Below are positions 8,245 to 16,921 of a stretch of DNA of 36,725 nt, piece by piece (position 1 is the first letter of the stretch; each line of letters starts with the position of its first letter). The DNA comes from JBNJEM01 sp051745935 (GTDB lineage: Bacteria > Planctomycetota > Planctomycetia > Pirellulales > Pirellulaceae). The notes under the pieces are model-generated. The model saw only the letters and a list, made by a program, of their open reading frames with translations, did no database searches and was not told the origin of the DNA. The stretch is taken from the NCBI GenBank assembly GCA_051745935.1, contig JBNJEM010000006.1, forward strand, positions 1 through 36,725. The letters run 5' to 3'. Made by a program: the position numbers and the translations under genes.

Positions 8245-8671
8245 CAACATGCCACTTCCCGTGGGAATTGATTTGGGGACGACGAATTCGGTGATCTCGG
8301 TCTACCGGCGTGGTCGGCCGGAGACGCTACGTGTCGATGGGGACTTCGCGATGCCATCGGCTGTTTGCTTTCGTGACAAACGGACGACACTGGTCGGGGT
8401 CAAGGCGTTGGGGATGGCCATGATTCGGCCGGAAAGCACCATCCTGTCGGTGAAGCGGCGCATGGGAGATCGCCGGGCCACGTATTCGATCGACGGGTCG
8501 CGGCATACGCCGGTCGACATCTCCGCCATGATTTTGCGGAAGCTCTGTGAGGGGCACGAGGATGATTTGGGAGGGGCATCGCGTGACGCAGTCATTACGG
8601 TGCCGGCCTATTTCACGGATGACCAGCGGCGTGATACCAAACTGGCGGGCGAGAAGGCCGGCCTGAACGTC
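8245..8671 (+). repeat. 427-bp direct duplication, copy 2 (Hsp70 5' end)
   Basis: This is the partner of 7626-8052 and forms the 5' end of the intact Hsp70 gene. Only one base difference was found between the copies, which points to recent duplication or gene conversion. Confidence 0.95.
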
Positions 8672-9772
8672 TTGCGCCTGCTGCCGGAGCCGACCGCCGC
8701 GGCGATCGCCATTGGGCTGGATAAAGGGCGGGATCAGACCATCCTGGTGTACGACCTCGGCGGCGGCACGTTTGATGTGTCGATCTTGAAAGTTGAGAAC
8801 AACAATTTCACGGTGCTGGCCGTCAACGGCAACCACAAACTGGGCGGGAATGACTTCGACGCCGCGATTCGGGACTATGCGTTGGATGCGTTCAAGAAAC
8901 AGAGTGGTGTTGATTTGCGCCGGGAGGCTGCGGACGCTCCGGAGGTTCGTCAGGCGATGCAGATGCTCACCTCGGCCTGTGAACGGGTGAAGATGGAGCT
9001 TTCCGATGCGGAGGAGGGGTACCTGGATCTACCGAACTTTTTCCGTGGTGCTCATCTGGAGACCAGCATTACGCGCCGCACGTTCGAAGGGCTAATCAAG
9101 AAACTGGTCTACGACACGAAGGATCTGGTTCTGAAGACCATTACGGAAGCGAAGAACGAGAGCGGCCAGGCGATGGACGTGGAGGACATCGATCGGCTGG
9201 TGCTCGTGGGCGGATCGACAAAGATCCCGCTGGTCGCCCGCGTTCTGGCCGATACGGTCAAGGAGCCTTACGTGGCGGACAATGTGGATCTGGCGGTCTC
9301 GGAGGGTGCTTCGATCATGGCGGCCAATCTGCATGCGGTACAGGAGGGCGGGGAGGTGGACTATGCACCGGTCGAAGTAACCGACGTCGTGGCCCATCCC
9401 ATTTCCGTGGCCTTGCGGGACGGATGTCGATTAGCCTGCCAGACGATTATCCAGAAGAATTCGCCGTTGCCCTCGACTGGAATGACCATGGGTTCTGCCC
9501 CGCCCGGTCAGCGAGTGGGAATGTTGCCGGTGTTTCGCGGGGACAATGAGTTGCCCGCCAACAACCAACACCTGGGGGATTTGACCCTGACGTTTGACCC
9601 CAGTCGGGAGCCGACCGTTGTCCGCTTCGAGCTGACACTGGACGAAAACGGAGTTGTGCAGGTGGAAGGATCCATCCTTGACGTGCAGGGTAAGATTCCG
9701 AATCCGTGGGATGATCCGAGACAGTTTAAGACAAAACGTAAGGTGCGAGCGGAAATCCGGCTTCCTGACTAG
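8249..9772 (+). CDS. Lidless Hsp70 (DnaK-like) protein 1
   Basis: This 507-residue Hsp70-family chaperone has an ATPase domain with IDLGTTNS (7-14), SVKRRMG (catalytic Lys), LPEPTAAA, YDLGGGTFD (about 166-174), LGGNDFD and LVGGSTKIP. A substrate-binding beta domain follows and the protein ends in EIRLPD. DnaK is about 638 residues; this one stops where the helical lid would begin. The canonical hydrophobic interdomain linker (VLLLD type) is replaced by EVTDVVAHPISV. The frame opens upstream at 8189. ATG 8249 is preferred because it matches the start of the duplicated copy and has GGGGG upstream. It is in the same operon as two further Hsp70s and a GrpE-like protein. The beta domain is more diverged than that of the second Hsp70, so its substrate may be specialised (inference). 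Confidence 0.92.
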   Translation: MPLPVGIDLGTTNSVISVYRRGRPETLRVDGDFAMPSAVCFRDKRTTLVGVKALGMAMIRPESTILSVKRRMGDRRATYSIDGSRHTPVDISAMILRKLCEGHEDDLGGASRDAVITVPAYFTDDQRRDTKLAGEKAGLNVLRLLPEPTAAAIAIGLDKGRDQTILVYDLGGGTFDVSILKVENNNFTVLAVNGNHKLGGNDFDAAIRDYALDAFKKQSGVDLRREAADAPEVRQAMQMLTSACERVKMELSDAEEGYLDLPNFFRGAHLETSITRRTFEGLIKKLVYDTKDLVLKTITEAKNESGQAMDVEDIDRLVLVGGSTKIPLVARVLADTVKEPYVADNVDLAVSEGASIMAANLHAVQEGGEVDYAPVEVTDVVAHPISVALRDGCRLACQTIIQKNSPLPSTGMTMGSAPPGQRVGMLPVFRGDNELPANNQHLGDLTLTFDPSREPTVVRFELTLDENGVVQVEGSILDVQGKIPNPWDDPRQFKTKRKVRAEIRLPD

Positions 9773-9914
9773 GAGTGACGGGTACTCGCCGGTTTTTGAG
9801 CGATAACGGGCAACGTGACATCTTCCGGCCCCCACCATTGAGAGCGACAAGGAGGGGGGCGACGTTTCCAGGGACGTTCGTTGCACGGCAAGCCCCCAAA
9901 CGGAGCATTGAGCC

Positions 9915-11480
9915 ATGGTCGAAGACGAACTTGTTGAAAAGAACTCTCCTTACGTGCTGGGGATTGACCTCGGCACGTCCACTTCTGTTGCATCGGTGTA
10001 TCGCCGCGGTCGCGGCGAGGTGCTCGATGTCTTTGGTCAGGACTTCGTTCCTTCGGTTGTAAACTACCGCCCCGATGCAGATCCGCTTGTCGGATTACAG
10101 GCGAAACGCCGGGCACTGATCGATCCCGACAACACGATTGTGTCGATCAAACGCGACATGGGCAATCCGGACTTTGATCGAGAAATCAACGGGGAGAAAA
10201 TGCAGCCGGAACAGGTATCGGCGCTCATCCTTGAACATTTGAAGAACGGAGCACAAGAACACGAGGATTTGAACGGAACGGTACGGCATGCGATTGTCAC
10301 CGTCCCGGCCAACTTCAACAACAACCAGCGTCAAGCTACATTGGAGGCGGGCAGGCTGGCCGGCCTGGAAATACTCCGCCTGGTGGAGGAGCCCGTCGCG
10401 GCGGCGGTCGCCTATGGGTTCGGCCAGGAACGAGATCAGACCATCCTGGTATACGACCTCGGCGGTGGTACGTTTGATGTGTGCATTCTGAAAGTGGAGG
10501 CGTCGGCCGGCGCGACTTCCTCTTTCTCCGTGCTCGGAAAGGCGGGCATTCCGGAGTTGGGCGGCGATGATTTCGATGAGGCTCTCATGAAGATCCTGGC
10601 ACAAGCCATCGTCGATGAGGGCGGGCCCGATGTTCTTGATTTAAAGAAGGATCAAGGGATCAACAAGAAGAAACTTCGCGCCGCGATGCAAGTGCTGAAA
10701 GAACAGGCTGAAGCGGCGAAAATCGAACTGTCGGAGGCTGAAACGGCGGCCGTCGATTTCCCCAACCTGATCAAGGACGAAAATGGAAAAGAGTATCACC
10801 TCTCCACGGAGATCACTCGCGAAGTGTTCAACGAGGCTGTCAAACCGCTGGTTGAGAAGAGCCGCGAATGTATCAAACAAGCAATGACCGAGGCGAAGAT
10901 TGACGCCGAAGACGTGGACCGCATCATCCTTGTGGGTGGTTCGACCCGCGTGCCCTGTATCCGAGAACTGGTCACGGAAATGCTCGGAAAGGAACCTTAC
11001 GGCGATATTGATCCGGCCACGGCGGTCTCTCAGGGAGCCGCCATCCTGGGAGCCACCTATGAATTGCCGGGCGAAAAGGCAGATGAGGACAAAGTCGACG
11101 ATTCCGCGATTGCCGAAGTCAACAGCACCAGTCACTACTTGGGCATCGAGACGCTGGGACAGAAGTTCAGCGAGCTGCTCCAAAAGGGGGTGGAACTGCC
11201 TTGCGAGAACAAAAAGATCTACGCGACGACTCAGGACAATCAGCCCGAGTTGCGGATAGCGATTTTCCAATTCCCGGCCGAGACGGAAATCATCGACATG
11301 AACATGCCCGGCAGCGCCTGCCTCGGCGAGTTTCATCTGGGGCCTCTTGATCCGGCCCCCCGGGGGCGGGTTCAGGTGGAGGTGGCGTTTCGAATCGATG
11401 ACAATGGCATGCTGAAGGTTTCAGCTAACAGCACAGGCGGCGAGGGGCTCAGCAAGGAATTGGAGGTGCGGGTAACATAG
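9915..11480 (+). CDS. Lidless Hsp70 (DnaK-like) protein 2
   Basis: This 521-residue Hsp70 has IDLGTSTSV (about 17-25), SIKRDMG, VEEPVAAAVAYGF, YDLGGGTFD, LGGDDFD and LVGGSTRVP. The substrate beta domain is recognisably DnaK-like (YLGIETLGQKFSELLQKGV, TTQDNQPELRI, LGPLDPAPRGRVQVEVAF, DDNGMLKVSA). The protein stops at ELEVRVT, equivalent to about DnaK residue 507, so there is no alpha-helical lid. The linker reads DDSAIAEVNSTSHY without the usual leucine run. GGAG lies about ten bases before the ATG. It begins 142 bases after the first Hsp70 and 52 bases before the GrpE-like gene, so co-transcription is likely. It is the most canonical of the three. Confidence 0.93.
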   Translation: MVEDELVEKNSPYVLGIDLGTSTSVASVYRRGRGEVLDVFGQDFVPSVVNYRPDADPLVGLQAKRRALIDPDNTIVSIKRDMGNPDFDREINGEKMQPEQVSALILEHLKNGAQEHEDLNGTVRHAIVTVPANFNNNQRQATLEAGRLAGLEILRLVEEPVAAAVAYGFGQERDQTILVYDLGGGTFDVCILKVEASAGATSSFSVLGKAGIPELGGDDFDEALMKILAQAIVDEGGPDVLDLKKDQGINKKKLRAAMQVLKEQAEAAKIELSEAETAAVDFPNLIKDENGKEYHLSTEITREVFNEAVKPLVEKSRECIKQAMTEAKIDAEDVDRIILVGGSTRVPCIRELVTEMLGKEPYGDIDPATAVSQGAAILGATYELPGEKADEDKVDDSAIAEVNSTSHYLGIETLGQKFSELLQKGVELPCENKKIYATTQDNQPELRIAIFQFPAETEIIDMNMPGSACLGEFHLGPLDPAPRGRVQVEVAFRIDDNGMLKVSANSTGGEGLSKELEVRVT

Positions 11481-11532
11481 CGCCGTCGGCTTCCCCTCAT
11501 GACTATCACTATTCCACAGGATCGAGGCGAAC

Positions 11533-12999
11533 ATGGATAACGTTGACAAAGATCGTCCCAACGATGCCAGCGGTCAACCTCCGTCCGCTGAATCTTCCGC
11601 CGATGACCCCCGAACAAGAACTGACCAGGAAGCTGATGCCCACGCCCAGGCACGGTCTGAACAGCAGTCCGTGAGTGCGGATCAGGAGGCCTCAACGGGA
11701 GGCTCGCCGCAACCGTCTGCCGGATCCGGGCCGGAAGGCGAGTCAACCCAGTCGGCCGAAGCAGCGCAGCCTGGCGCGGAATGGCCGCCGGAAGAGATAA
11801 GACAGACGGAAGAATCTGGTGAAGGCGACATCGCGATTGGCCGCGACGATGAACAAGTGCCGCACAGCGGCGCCCAGGCTGAGCCGGGTGCCGAGGGCGA
11901 GGGGCAGGCCGAGGACACAAGCTCGCCGGGTACGGAGGCGGGTGAATCCAAAGGAGGAGCCGATGAGCCGCCGTCCCAGGCGGGCGGAGAGGCCGTGGTC
12001 GCGCAGCTGGAGCAGCAGCGGAATTGCGTTGTCAAGGAGCTGTTTGCCGAAGAACGTCCTCGCCAGGCGAAGGCAGAGGAGGTCATGCAGGCTTACGCCG
12101 CGGCTGTCAGCAAGGCGGCTGAAGCTGAGGCATTGGAATCGAGTGAGGCGGCCAAACTGGCCGCCTGTGTTTCAGACGTCCATGATAGTGCGGTTAACTC
12201 CGAACAAGCTGATTTGGACGCGGCTGTCGCCGAAGGAGAGCGACACATCGAAACGTATGACACGCTGTTTCGTGAACTCAAAGTTCTCGTCGGGGAGACG
12301 GCGGAGGAGTTGGCCCGCCTTGACCAAGAACATGAAGACTTTCAGAGTGCCCCGGAGGACTTGCAGTCGACATTGTTGAACTTCAAGAAGGGAATTGAAA
12401 TCATCCATCGGATGTTCGATCGAACGCAGTGGCGCAAGAAAGACCTTTCCGGGGAACTGTCCCGTGCTCTGCCTGGCCAATGGCAGCCGGACGTGCCATC
12501 GGTCGAGCCGGAAGACATGGGCGAATTCGTCATGCAATTGTCACAAGCCTTTCACCAGGCGCGCGACGCCAACTATCACGCGAGCCAAAATGCGAAGAAA
12601 TCGGCTGAGAAATGCCGCAAGACGGCCGCCAACACGGTCTCGGGGCTTCTTTCGGCGATCGATGGAATCGACGCGGGGCTCCAGAACGAGCCTGAACTGA
12701 GGGCTGGACTTTCACGGTTTGAAGAAGGAGAACAGAATTACAGCGCGTTAATCGAGTCTTGGTTGCAGGCTTACCACCGACTCGCTGCTTGCGTGGATCG
12801 GTTTTTTAGGAACACCGGCATCGAAGCTCATACGGTTGAGCCTGGCACTCCGTTTGATCCCGAAACGATGGAGCCCCAGGGCACTGTGGCCAATCCCGAG
12901 ATGAACGATGAAGACGTCGCCGCAGTCATGCGCCGCGGGTTCTCGCTGAAGGGTGAAACCATTCGCCCGATTCTCGTGGATGTAGTGAAGAATACTTAA
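11533..12999 (+). CDS. Long protein with C-terminal GrpE-like domain (candidate nucleotide exchange factor)
   Basis: This 488-residue protein has an acidic, low-complexity N-terminus (1-155, rich in Glu, Gln, Ser, Gly), then a long helical region (about 158-280) and a second helical region (about 325-420). The last 60 residues follow the GrpE beta-wing pattern: GTPFDPETMEP, then DEDVAAVMRRGFSLKGETIRPILVDVVK. GrpE typically reads GxxFDPxxHEAV...V...GYxLxxRVLRPAxVxV. GrpE releases ADP from Hsp70, and this gene sits between two Hsp70 genes. GrpE proteins are usually about 180-220 residues, so the 160-residue acidic extension is unusual. GAGG lies five bases before the ATG. The GrpE call rests on motif pattern and context. 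Confidence 0.75.
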   Translation: MDNVDKDRPNDASGQPPSAESSADDPRTRTDQEADAHAQARSEQQSVSADQEASTGGSPQPSAGSGPEGESTQSAEAAQPGAEWPPEEIRQTEESGEGDIAIGRDDEQVPHSGAQAEPGAEGEGQAEDTSSPGTEAGESKGGADEPPSQAGGEAVVAQLEQQRNCVVKELFAEERPRQAKAEEVMQAYAAAVSKAAEAEALESSEAAKLAACVSDVHDSAVNSEQADLDAAVAEGERHIETYDTLFRELKVLVGETAEELARLDQEHEDFQSAPEDLQSTLLNFKKGIEIIHRMFDRTQWRKKDLSGELSRALPGQWQPDVPSVEPEDMGEFVMQLSQAFHQARDANYHASQNAKKSAEKCRKTAANTVSGLLSAIDGIDAGLQNEPELRAGLSRFEEGEQNYSALIESWLQAYHRLAACVDRFFRNTGIEAHTVEPGTPFDPETMEPQGTVANPEMNDEDVAAVMRRGFSLKGETIRPILVDVVKNT

Positions 13000-13186
13000 C
13001 AGCTCAAACTGCAAACGTTTAAGGCTCTTTGAGCACCCCCAAAGGTTGAGGAAGCCCGGATATCCGGTGGTTGTTAGATCGATTGAATTCCAGCCGTTGC
13101 CGGGCGCGGCCATGGCGCAAAAGCGCCTTTGGGACCGGGCTTTACCAACTAGTCGTCAAGTAAAATTCTCAGTTTGAGTATTTGAC

Positions 13187-14662
13187 ATGCCCGACAACGA
13201 ACTGAATCCCGTGGTGGGAATCGACCTGGGAACGACCTTCTCGTGTGTTGCCCGCTGGACCGGCGATCGCCCTGAAGCGTATAAACTGGCGGACGGCAGT
13301 GAGACACTTCCGTCGATTGTCTACATGCAAGAGAGCGGCAGGCCTCTGGTGGGGAAATACGCGCGCCAGCGACTGATTATCGATCCACCCAACGCGGTAC
13401 AGCACATCAAGCGACATATGGGAGAAGATGCCTACGGGGTTGAACTGCGTGGGAAGCAATACAACCCGGTTGATGTATCGGCGATGGTTCTCACCCGCTT
13501 AGTAGAAGACGTTGCCAAGAAGTATCCCAGTTCTTCCGGGTTCGAACTTGCCGGGGCGGTGGTCACACATCCGCAATACTTCAAGTATCCTCAAATCGCG
13601 AGAACACAAGAGGCGGCGGAAGGGGCGGAATTGCCCGTGATTCGGTTGCTTTCAGAGCCGGTGGCCGCCGCACTCGACTACGGCTTCTCCACTTACAGAA
13701 CCCTCGACGAAGAGCGAGAGGAGAAGATTCTCGTCTTCGATCTCGGAGGCGGGACGTTCGATGTGACCGTGCTGCAGGTGATTAACGAACTCAATTCGTT
13801 GACGTTCCGCGTGCTGAGCGTCGGCGGCGACGATATGCTCGGCGGCACCAACTTCGATGATGCCTTCCGAGAGTGGGCTCTCAAGAAGGCCAATATTGAT
13901 CTCGACTCGGTCGATCAAACGACGCGGGAACGCTCCCTGGCCAAGCTCGTTGACGCCATCATCGAGGCGAAGATCCAATTGTCGTCGCTTGACGAGGTCT
14001 TTCTGGCGGTGCCCAACATCTTGCCCGGTCAGCACCTGGACATGGAAGTCACTCGCGACCAGTTCAACGAAATCATTGATGCATATTGCTCTCGCGTCCG
14101 GGGGATTGTATCCAACACGCTCGCTGCTGCCAATTTGAGGGCAGGTGAGCTGAACCGCACCATTATGATCGGCGGTTCCAGCAAGATCCCGATCATGCGG
14201 GAAATCGTCCAGGACGAGACGGGGGCTGAACCCTGGGCAAACGCCGATCCGGCCTTGGCAGTGTGTCGCGGCGCGGCCTTCTTGGCGGCAATGGACGATG
14301 GACGTGTCGAGACGAAGAAGGAGATCATCATTGAAGAGGCTACGTCGCACGCCCTGGGGGTGGAGGCGGCAAACAAGAAGTTCGCCGTGCTTATTCCCGC
14401 CAATCGACCCGCGCCTGTCGAGGCGACCAAGATATTCACGACACGAAAAGAGGAGTTCACTGTTACGCCCTACCAGGGGAAAGGCAAGAAGGTGACGGAC
14501 AAAGGGGTCATTCAACTGAAAAAGATCCCCATCAGCGGAGTCAAGCTCGATGCCAACGGCCAGGCAGATGTCAAGATTACGTTTACCGTCAACGACCAGC
14601 AGATCCTGTATGTGAAGGTTGAGGCGCCCGGCGTTTACGAGCAACGGCAGATGGAATTCTAA
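13187..14662 (+). CDS. Lidless Hsp70 (DnaK-like) protein 3
   Basis: This 491-residue Hsp70 has IDLGTTFSCVA (11-21), HIKRHMG (catalytic Lys), LSEPVAAALDYGF, FDLGGGTFDVTV, LGGTNFDD and MIGGSSKIPIM. The interdomain linker is KKEIIIEEATSHALG. The beta domain is short (FAVLIPANRP, TRKEEFTV, VKLDANGQADVKITF) and the protein ends at RQMEF, with no lid. The region after phosphate loop 2 is compressed compared with DnaK. It starts 187 bases after the GrpE-like gene with only a weak ribosome site (TTGAG), so it may have its own transcription start. The pseudokinase follows 41 bases downstream. Confidence 0.92.
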   Translation: MPDNELNPVVGIDLGTTFSCVARWTGDRPEAYKLADGSETLPSIVYMQESGRPLVGKYARQRLIIDPPNAVQHIKRHMGEDAYGVELRGKQYNPVDVSAMVLTRLVEDVAKKYPSSSGFELAGAVVTHPQYFKYPQIARTQEAAEGAELPVIRLLSEPVAAALDYGFSTYRTLDEEREEKILVFDLGGGTFDVTVLQVINELNSLTFRVLSVGGDDMLGGTNFDDAFREWALKKANIDLDSVDQTTRERSLAKLVDAIIEAKIQLSSLDEVFLAVPNILPGQHLDMEVTRDQFNEIIDAYCSRVRGIVSNTLAAANLRAGELNRTIMIGGSSKIPIMREIVQDETGAEPWANADPALAVCRGAAFLAAMDDGRVETKKEIIIEEATSHALGVEAANKKFAVLIPANRPAPVEATKIFTTRKEEFTVTPYQGKGKKVTDKGVIQLKKIPISGVKLDANGQADVKITFTVNDQQILYVKVEAPGVYEQRQMEF

Positions 14663-14703
14663 CCAGACACAACGTCAAATGACACTTGGTAGGGGTGATT
14701 GTC

Positions 14704-16002
14704 GTGAAGATTGGTAGTTACCTTTTCGACGAGGACGAGGGGCTTGGAAGCGGCACGTCGACCGTCTCGTACTTGGCGCGCGACGACCGGGGAAAACAAG
14801 CGGTCGCCAAACGCTTGTTGGATCAGCTAAGTGCGGATCAAGCGGTTCGTGACAGGTTCCTGGCCGTCAGCGAGCTCTCTGCAAAGATTCGCATGCGGAA
14901 GCACGTCGCGGTCGTCTTCAGCCAGAAGAGTTCGGGGGAGGGCATATTCCTCCTGCGAGAATATGTCGAAGGCCGGCCTTTGTCCGAGGCCCTGAGAGAT
15001 GGGACGATGGGGGATCCAGAGACGGTTCGGCAAGTGGTGTTGGGCCTGTGTGAAGGGGTGCGGGCCCTGGCGACGCGTGGTGTAGTACACGGTGGTATCC
15101 ATCCGGGAAACGTGATCGTCCAGCCGGACGGTCGCATCAAGCTGACGGATTTTGGGATCGGTTGCGCGCGACTCTCCGGCAAAGTGGGCCCCGCATATCC
15201 GCTGGAAGCGTTGCGCTATCTATCGCCCGAGCAGTGGCAAGGGGCCGAGTGTACTTCCAGCGCCGATATCTACGCGATTGGTTTGATCATCGTTGCCCTC
15301 CTGAATCGTGGGAACAAGGCGTTCGACGCCAAGGATCGCGAAAGCCTGGAAGCCCAGGTTCGGCAGGGATGTGCCGTTGATTGTCCAGTTCTTTCCGCTG
15401 CCGTCCATCCGCGTCCGTCGAGACGATACCCCGATGTAGACAAGTTCCGCCGGGGGCTTGTGGAGAAGTATTTCTCTCCCAGAGATGAAGGAAAGGAGGG
15501 GCAGGGCGGCAGCAACGGAGAAGAGGCCGAGAAGAAGAAGCGAAAAGAGCAGGAAAGGAAGGCGAGAGAGGAAGAGGCGACGAGAAAACAAGAACAGGAG
15601 CGCGAGAAGCGGGAGGAGGAGCGGAAAGGCGCGCGAGGGGGTGAAGCGACGAAGCAGACAACGCTAGGTGGGCGACTCGGTTCGATTTTTGATGTCAAAT
15701 CGGGAAGCGAATTGCCATTGAAGTCGCCTTCAGTGTTGTGCAAAGCCCCGCGAGACGGCCGTCGCCAGCAGCGACCGTTTCAACTGTTGAACAAAGGGGC
15801 CGAGCGATTGGAAGTCGTTGTGTCTTGTGTCGGCCGTGGGATCTCGGCCAGCCCCGAGCGCCTCGATATCTCGCCCGGGCGAGCTTGCGGTGTCATTGTC
15901 AATTTGGAGCCCGAATCGGACGAGTTCGCCGACGTGGTGTTCAGATGGAACGAACAGGAAGAGGAGCGACACTTTATCGTCAAGATGTGCCGCTCCACCT
16001 GA
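14704..16002 (+). CDS. Pseudokinase with charged coiled coil and C-terminal beta-sandwich
   Basis: This 432-residue protein has a protein-kinase fold: glycine loop LGSGTSTVSY, Lys in VAKRL (about 36), TDFG (about 148-151) and LSPEQWQG. The HRDLKPGN motif reads HGGIHPGN (129-136), so the catalytic Asp is Gly and phosphotransfer is unlikely. Residues about 265-320 are a run of Lys, Arg and Glu, a single-helix or coiled-coil segment. The C-terminal 100 residues resemble the N-terminal beta-sandwich of the next two proteins (FQLLNKGAERLEVVVSC, VIVNLEPESDEFADVVFRW). GTG 14704 is chosen because AGGGGTGAT lies eight bases upstream and the fold begins at once; upstream TTG and GTG codons are alternatives. 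It probably scaffolds the chaperones to the small paralogues (inference). Confidence 0.85.
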   Translation: MKIGSYLFDEDEGLGSGTSTVSYLARDDRGKQAVAKRLLDQLSADQAVRDRFLAVSELSAKIRMRKHVAVVFSQKSSGEGIFLLREYVEGRPLSEALRDGTMGDPETVRQVVLGLCEGVRALATRGVVHGGIHPGNVIVQPDGRIKLTDFGIGCARLSGKVGPAYPLEALRYLSPEQWQGAECTSSADIYAIGLIIVALLNRGNKAFDAKDRESLEAQVRQGCAVDCPVLSAAVHPRPSRRYPDVDKFRRGLVEKYFSPRDEGKEGQGGSNGEEAEKKKRKEQERKAREEEATRKQEQEREKREEERKGARGGEATKQTTLGGRLGSIFDVKSGSELPLKSPSVLCKAPRDGRRQQRPFQLLNKGAERLEVVVSCVGRGISASPERLDISPGRACGVIVNLEPESDEFADVVFRWNEQEEERHFIVKMCRST

Positions 16003-16052
16003 GCATCTCGCGAGATATGCGATGGCCGACCTATAACCAGGAGTAGATAGTA

Positions 16053-16889
16053 ATGGAAGAAAAGGATCCACAGCTAGCGGGCGTGGTTGATAAACAAAGC
16101 AAACGTAACCTCTTGACTGACCCAAATCCGCTGCTCGTCGATGTCAGTGCGGGGAAGGGGGTGCGGTTTGGCGTGAGGGTCGATAATGGGCCGGAAGGAC
16201 TGATCGAATTGGCCATCAGTTCCGATCAGCCGTGGCTGCAACCCGAAACCAACCGCCTCACGCTCGTTGGCGATGAAAGTGGCGATTGTATCGTGCTGGC
16301 GAAGCCCGAAGGCGATACCGAATACGCCAATCTGCTGCTTTCATGGGAGGGCGCCGAGAAGACGCTGAGCGAGTCAGTGATGGTGATGCGCAAGGTCGTC
16401 GCACCGGATGCCTCTGGGACCGGCGACAAACAGACGGAGACGGCGAGTACGCCCGCGGAGGACAAGAAGAAAAGGGCCGAAGCCATCAAGACACTCGTAC
16501 GGTTCATCGATGGCTGCGGTGGCCCTGATAAATTCATCGACATTGAGGAGGAATATCAGATCTTTCGTAAGGGCGGCGGCCTGGAACTGTCGTTGACTGA
16601 AATTGAAAGCGTCCTCAATCGCCGATGCACCGAAGGTGGCTGGACGAGGCAGTCCCGCTTGACCGAGAAACTGACCGCGGCCCTGAACGAGGCCATGCAA
16701 GACGATGGCCTCATCGACCAGCAGGAGTACGAACACATTGTCAACTTTGCTGTAAAACGCTTAATGCCGCGTCGGGACGCCGACGAGCATTGCATTACCC
16801 TGATCTTGGATAAAGGCTGGGCGAGGTTCATCAAGCAGGGGATGTTTTCTAAGTGGTTTGACAAGAAACGGAAGCAGTACGGCTTGTGA
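16053..16889 (+). CDS. Two-domain protein: beta-sandwich plus acidic helical module (paralogue 1)
   Basis: This 278-residue soluble protein is of no family I can name. Residues 1-115 look like an Ig-like beta-sandwich (LIELAISSDQPWLQPETNRL, GDTEYANLLLSWEG). After a polar linker, residues about 145-278 form a helical module with GGPDKFIDIEEE, EGGWTRQSRLTEKL, MQDDGLIDQQEYEHIV and NFAVKRLMPRRDA. The DDGxID..E pattern recalls TerB-like or partial EF-hand acidic turns. About two thirds of the beta-sandwich core is identical to the next protein, so they arose by tandem duplication. AGGAG lies nine bases before the ATG. The stop is 32 bases before the next start. Confidence 0.8.
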   Translation: MEEKDPQLAGVVDKQSKRNLLTDPNPLLVDVSAGKGVRFGVRVDNGPEGLIELAISSDQPWLQPETNRLTLVGDESGDCIVLAKPEGDTEYANLLLSWEGAEKTLSESVMVMRKVVAPDASGTGDKQTETASTPAEDKKKRAEAIKTLVRFIDGCGGPDKFIDIEEEYQIFRKGGGLELSLTEIESVLNRRCTEGGWTRQSRLTEKLTAALNEAMQDDGLIDQQEYEHIVNFAVKRLMPRRDADEHCITLILDKGWARFIKQGMFSKWFDKKRKQYGL

Positions 16890-16921
16890 CCATGGCCGAT
16901 CTGACATCCAGGGAGCGAGCG

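Noticed and set aside
13652..14644. A 330-codon minus-strand frame opposite the third Hsp70
   Set aside because: It is an antisense shadow; the plus-strand Hsp70 motifs are unambiguous.
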